Shown here: one piece after another, positions 5,045 to 5,200 of the stretch | How the letters are laid out: every line of letters starts with the position of its first letter | How positions within the stretch are numbered: the first letter of the stretch is position 1 | NCBI GenBank assembly: GCA_023436805.1 | Contig: JAEZHT010000033.1 | Coordinates: 1 to 5,200 of the forward strand | DNA from: Bacillota bacterium | Lineage (GTDB): Bacteria > Bacillota_I > Bacilli_A > Acholeplasmatales > UBA5453 | Direction: 5' to 3' | DNA: 5,200 nt | Made by a program: the position numbers and the translations under genes | Notes under the pieces: model-generated | What the model saw: the letters and a program-made list of their open reading frames with translations, nothing else | Told to the model about the DNA's origin: nothing | Database searches by the model: none

Positions 5045-5070
5045 AAAAAAACTGCGATTTTCGCAGTTTT
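5045..5070 (-). terminator. Second hairpin, probably a minus-strand back-up terminator
   Basis: A perfect 10-bp stem AAAACTGCGA (5048-5057) / TCGCAGTTTT (5061-5070) with a 3-base loop. The minus strand continues into T7 (5051-5045), against T4 on the + strand, so it fits transcripts arriving from the right; it may also catch tRNA read-through. Confidence 0.65.
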
Positions 5071-5108
5071 ATCTGTAAACGTCAAATATCTACACCATAT
5101 GATTAAAT

Positions 5109-5141
5109 AAAAGCCCAGCAGCTTGCACTGTTGGGCTTTTT
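5109..5141. terminator. Terminator following the minus-strand groEL-like gene (bidirectional)
   Basis: Arms AAAAGCCCAGCAG (5109-5121) and CTGTTGGGCTTTT (5128-5140) around a 6-base loop, one imperfect position (5118/5131: G.U on +, C/A on minus). T5 ends the + strand form; T4 followed by ATTT ends the minus form. It begins 9 bases after the minus-strand stop at 5150. Confidence 0.8.
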
Positions 5142-5149
5142 CATCACTG

Positions 5150-5200
5150 TTAGTCCATTCCCGGCATGGCGGCGATTGGAGCGTTCTTAGTCATTTTGGA
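5150..5200 (-). CDS. groEL: C-terminal end of a probable GroEL chaperonin (partial)
   Basis: The last 16 codons and TAA (5152-5150) of a minus-strand gene running off the right edge. The end reads KNAPIAAMPGMD, resembling the flexible Met/Gly/Pro/Ala-rich tail of GroEL (typically ending in MPGGMGGMM-like sequence). GroEL is the 60-kDa cytosolic chaperonin subunit. The strong terminator just downstream marks this as a real gene end. Sixteen residues of a low-complexity tail cannot prove identity; another protein with an MPGM tail is possible. Confidence 0.5.
   Translation of the reverse strand, partial: SKMTKNAPIAAMPGMD

Noticed and set aside
5071..5108. Possible small RNA or promoter (TTGACG on the minus strand) between the hairpins.
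   Set aside because: No -10-like hexamer is present at a suitable distance.

Overview
The window comes from an A+T-rich, low-GC Gram-positive type genome (Bacillota or a relative such as the Acholeplasma/Izemoplasma side of the Mollicutes). Ribosome binding sites are AAAGG/AAGGGG-like, all four tRNA genes encode their CCA ends, terminators are classic hairpin plus T-run, and the agmatinase and decarboxylase are of the Bacillus SpeB/SpeA type. UGA is a stop (it ends the first small membrane gene and the HELTH membrane protein) and Trp codons I checked are UGG, so this is not the Mycoplasma/Spiroplasma code. The genus cannot be fixed from sequence inspection alone.

Layout. 1-60: the last codons of a + strand gene, then a bidirectional terminator (62-90) shared with a convergent small three-helix membrane protein gene (104-454, minus). 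455-612: short leader and possible promoter of that gene, then a nested inverted repeat (519-605) directly after the polyamine operon. 613-2956 (minus): a two-gene polyamine operon, speA (arginine decarboxylase type, TTG start) followed with an 11-base overlap by speB (agmatinase). Together they would carry out arginine -> agmatine + CO2, then agmatine -> putrescine + urea. 3019-3327 (minus): a second small three-helix membrane protein, whose terminator overlaps its own stop codon. 3328-3413: a compact divergent promoter region. 3414-4586 (+): a 390-residue integral membrane protein with HELTH, an M50/DUF3267-like putative zinc metalloprotease with an unrecognised soluble C-terminal half. 4564-5041 (+): a tRNA cluster, Asp(GUC)-Arg(UCG)-Pro(UGG) from a strong promoter buried in the end of the protease gene, then Gly(GCC) with its own strong promoter, ending at one strong terminator. 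5042-5141: two further hairpins facing a minus-strand gene whose last 16 codons (5150-5200) look like the C-terminus of GroEL.

The polyamine operon and tRNA cluster are ordinary core biology. The less ordinary points are the HELTH protein with its overlapping divergent promoter, -10 boxes sitting only 5-7 bases before the Shine-Dalgarno at several genes, the nested hairpin after speB, the tRNA promoter inside a coding end, and an Arg tRNA with UCG rather than the usual ACG anticodon. I see no mobile element, CRISPR array or defence-type system.
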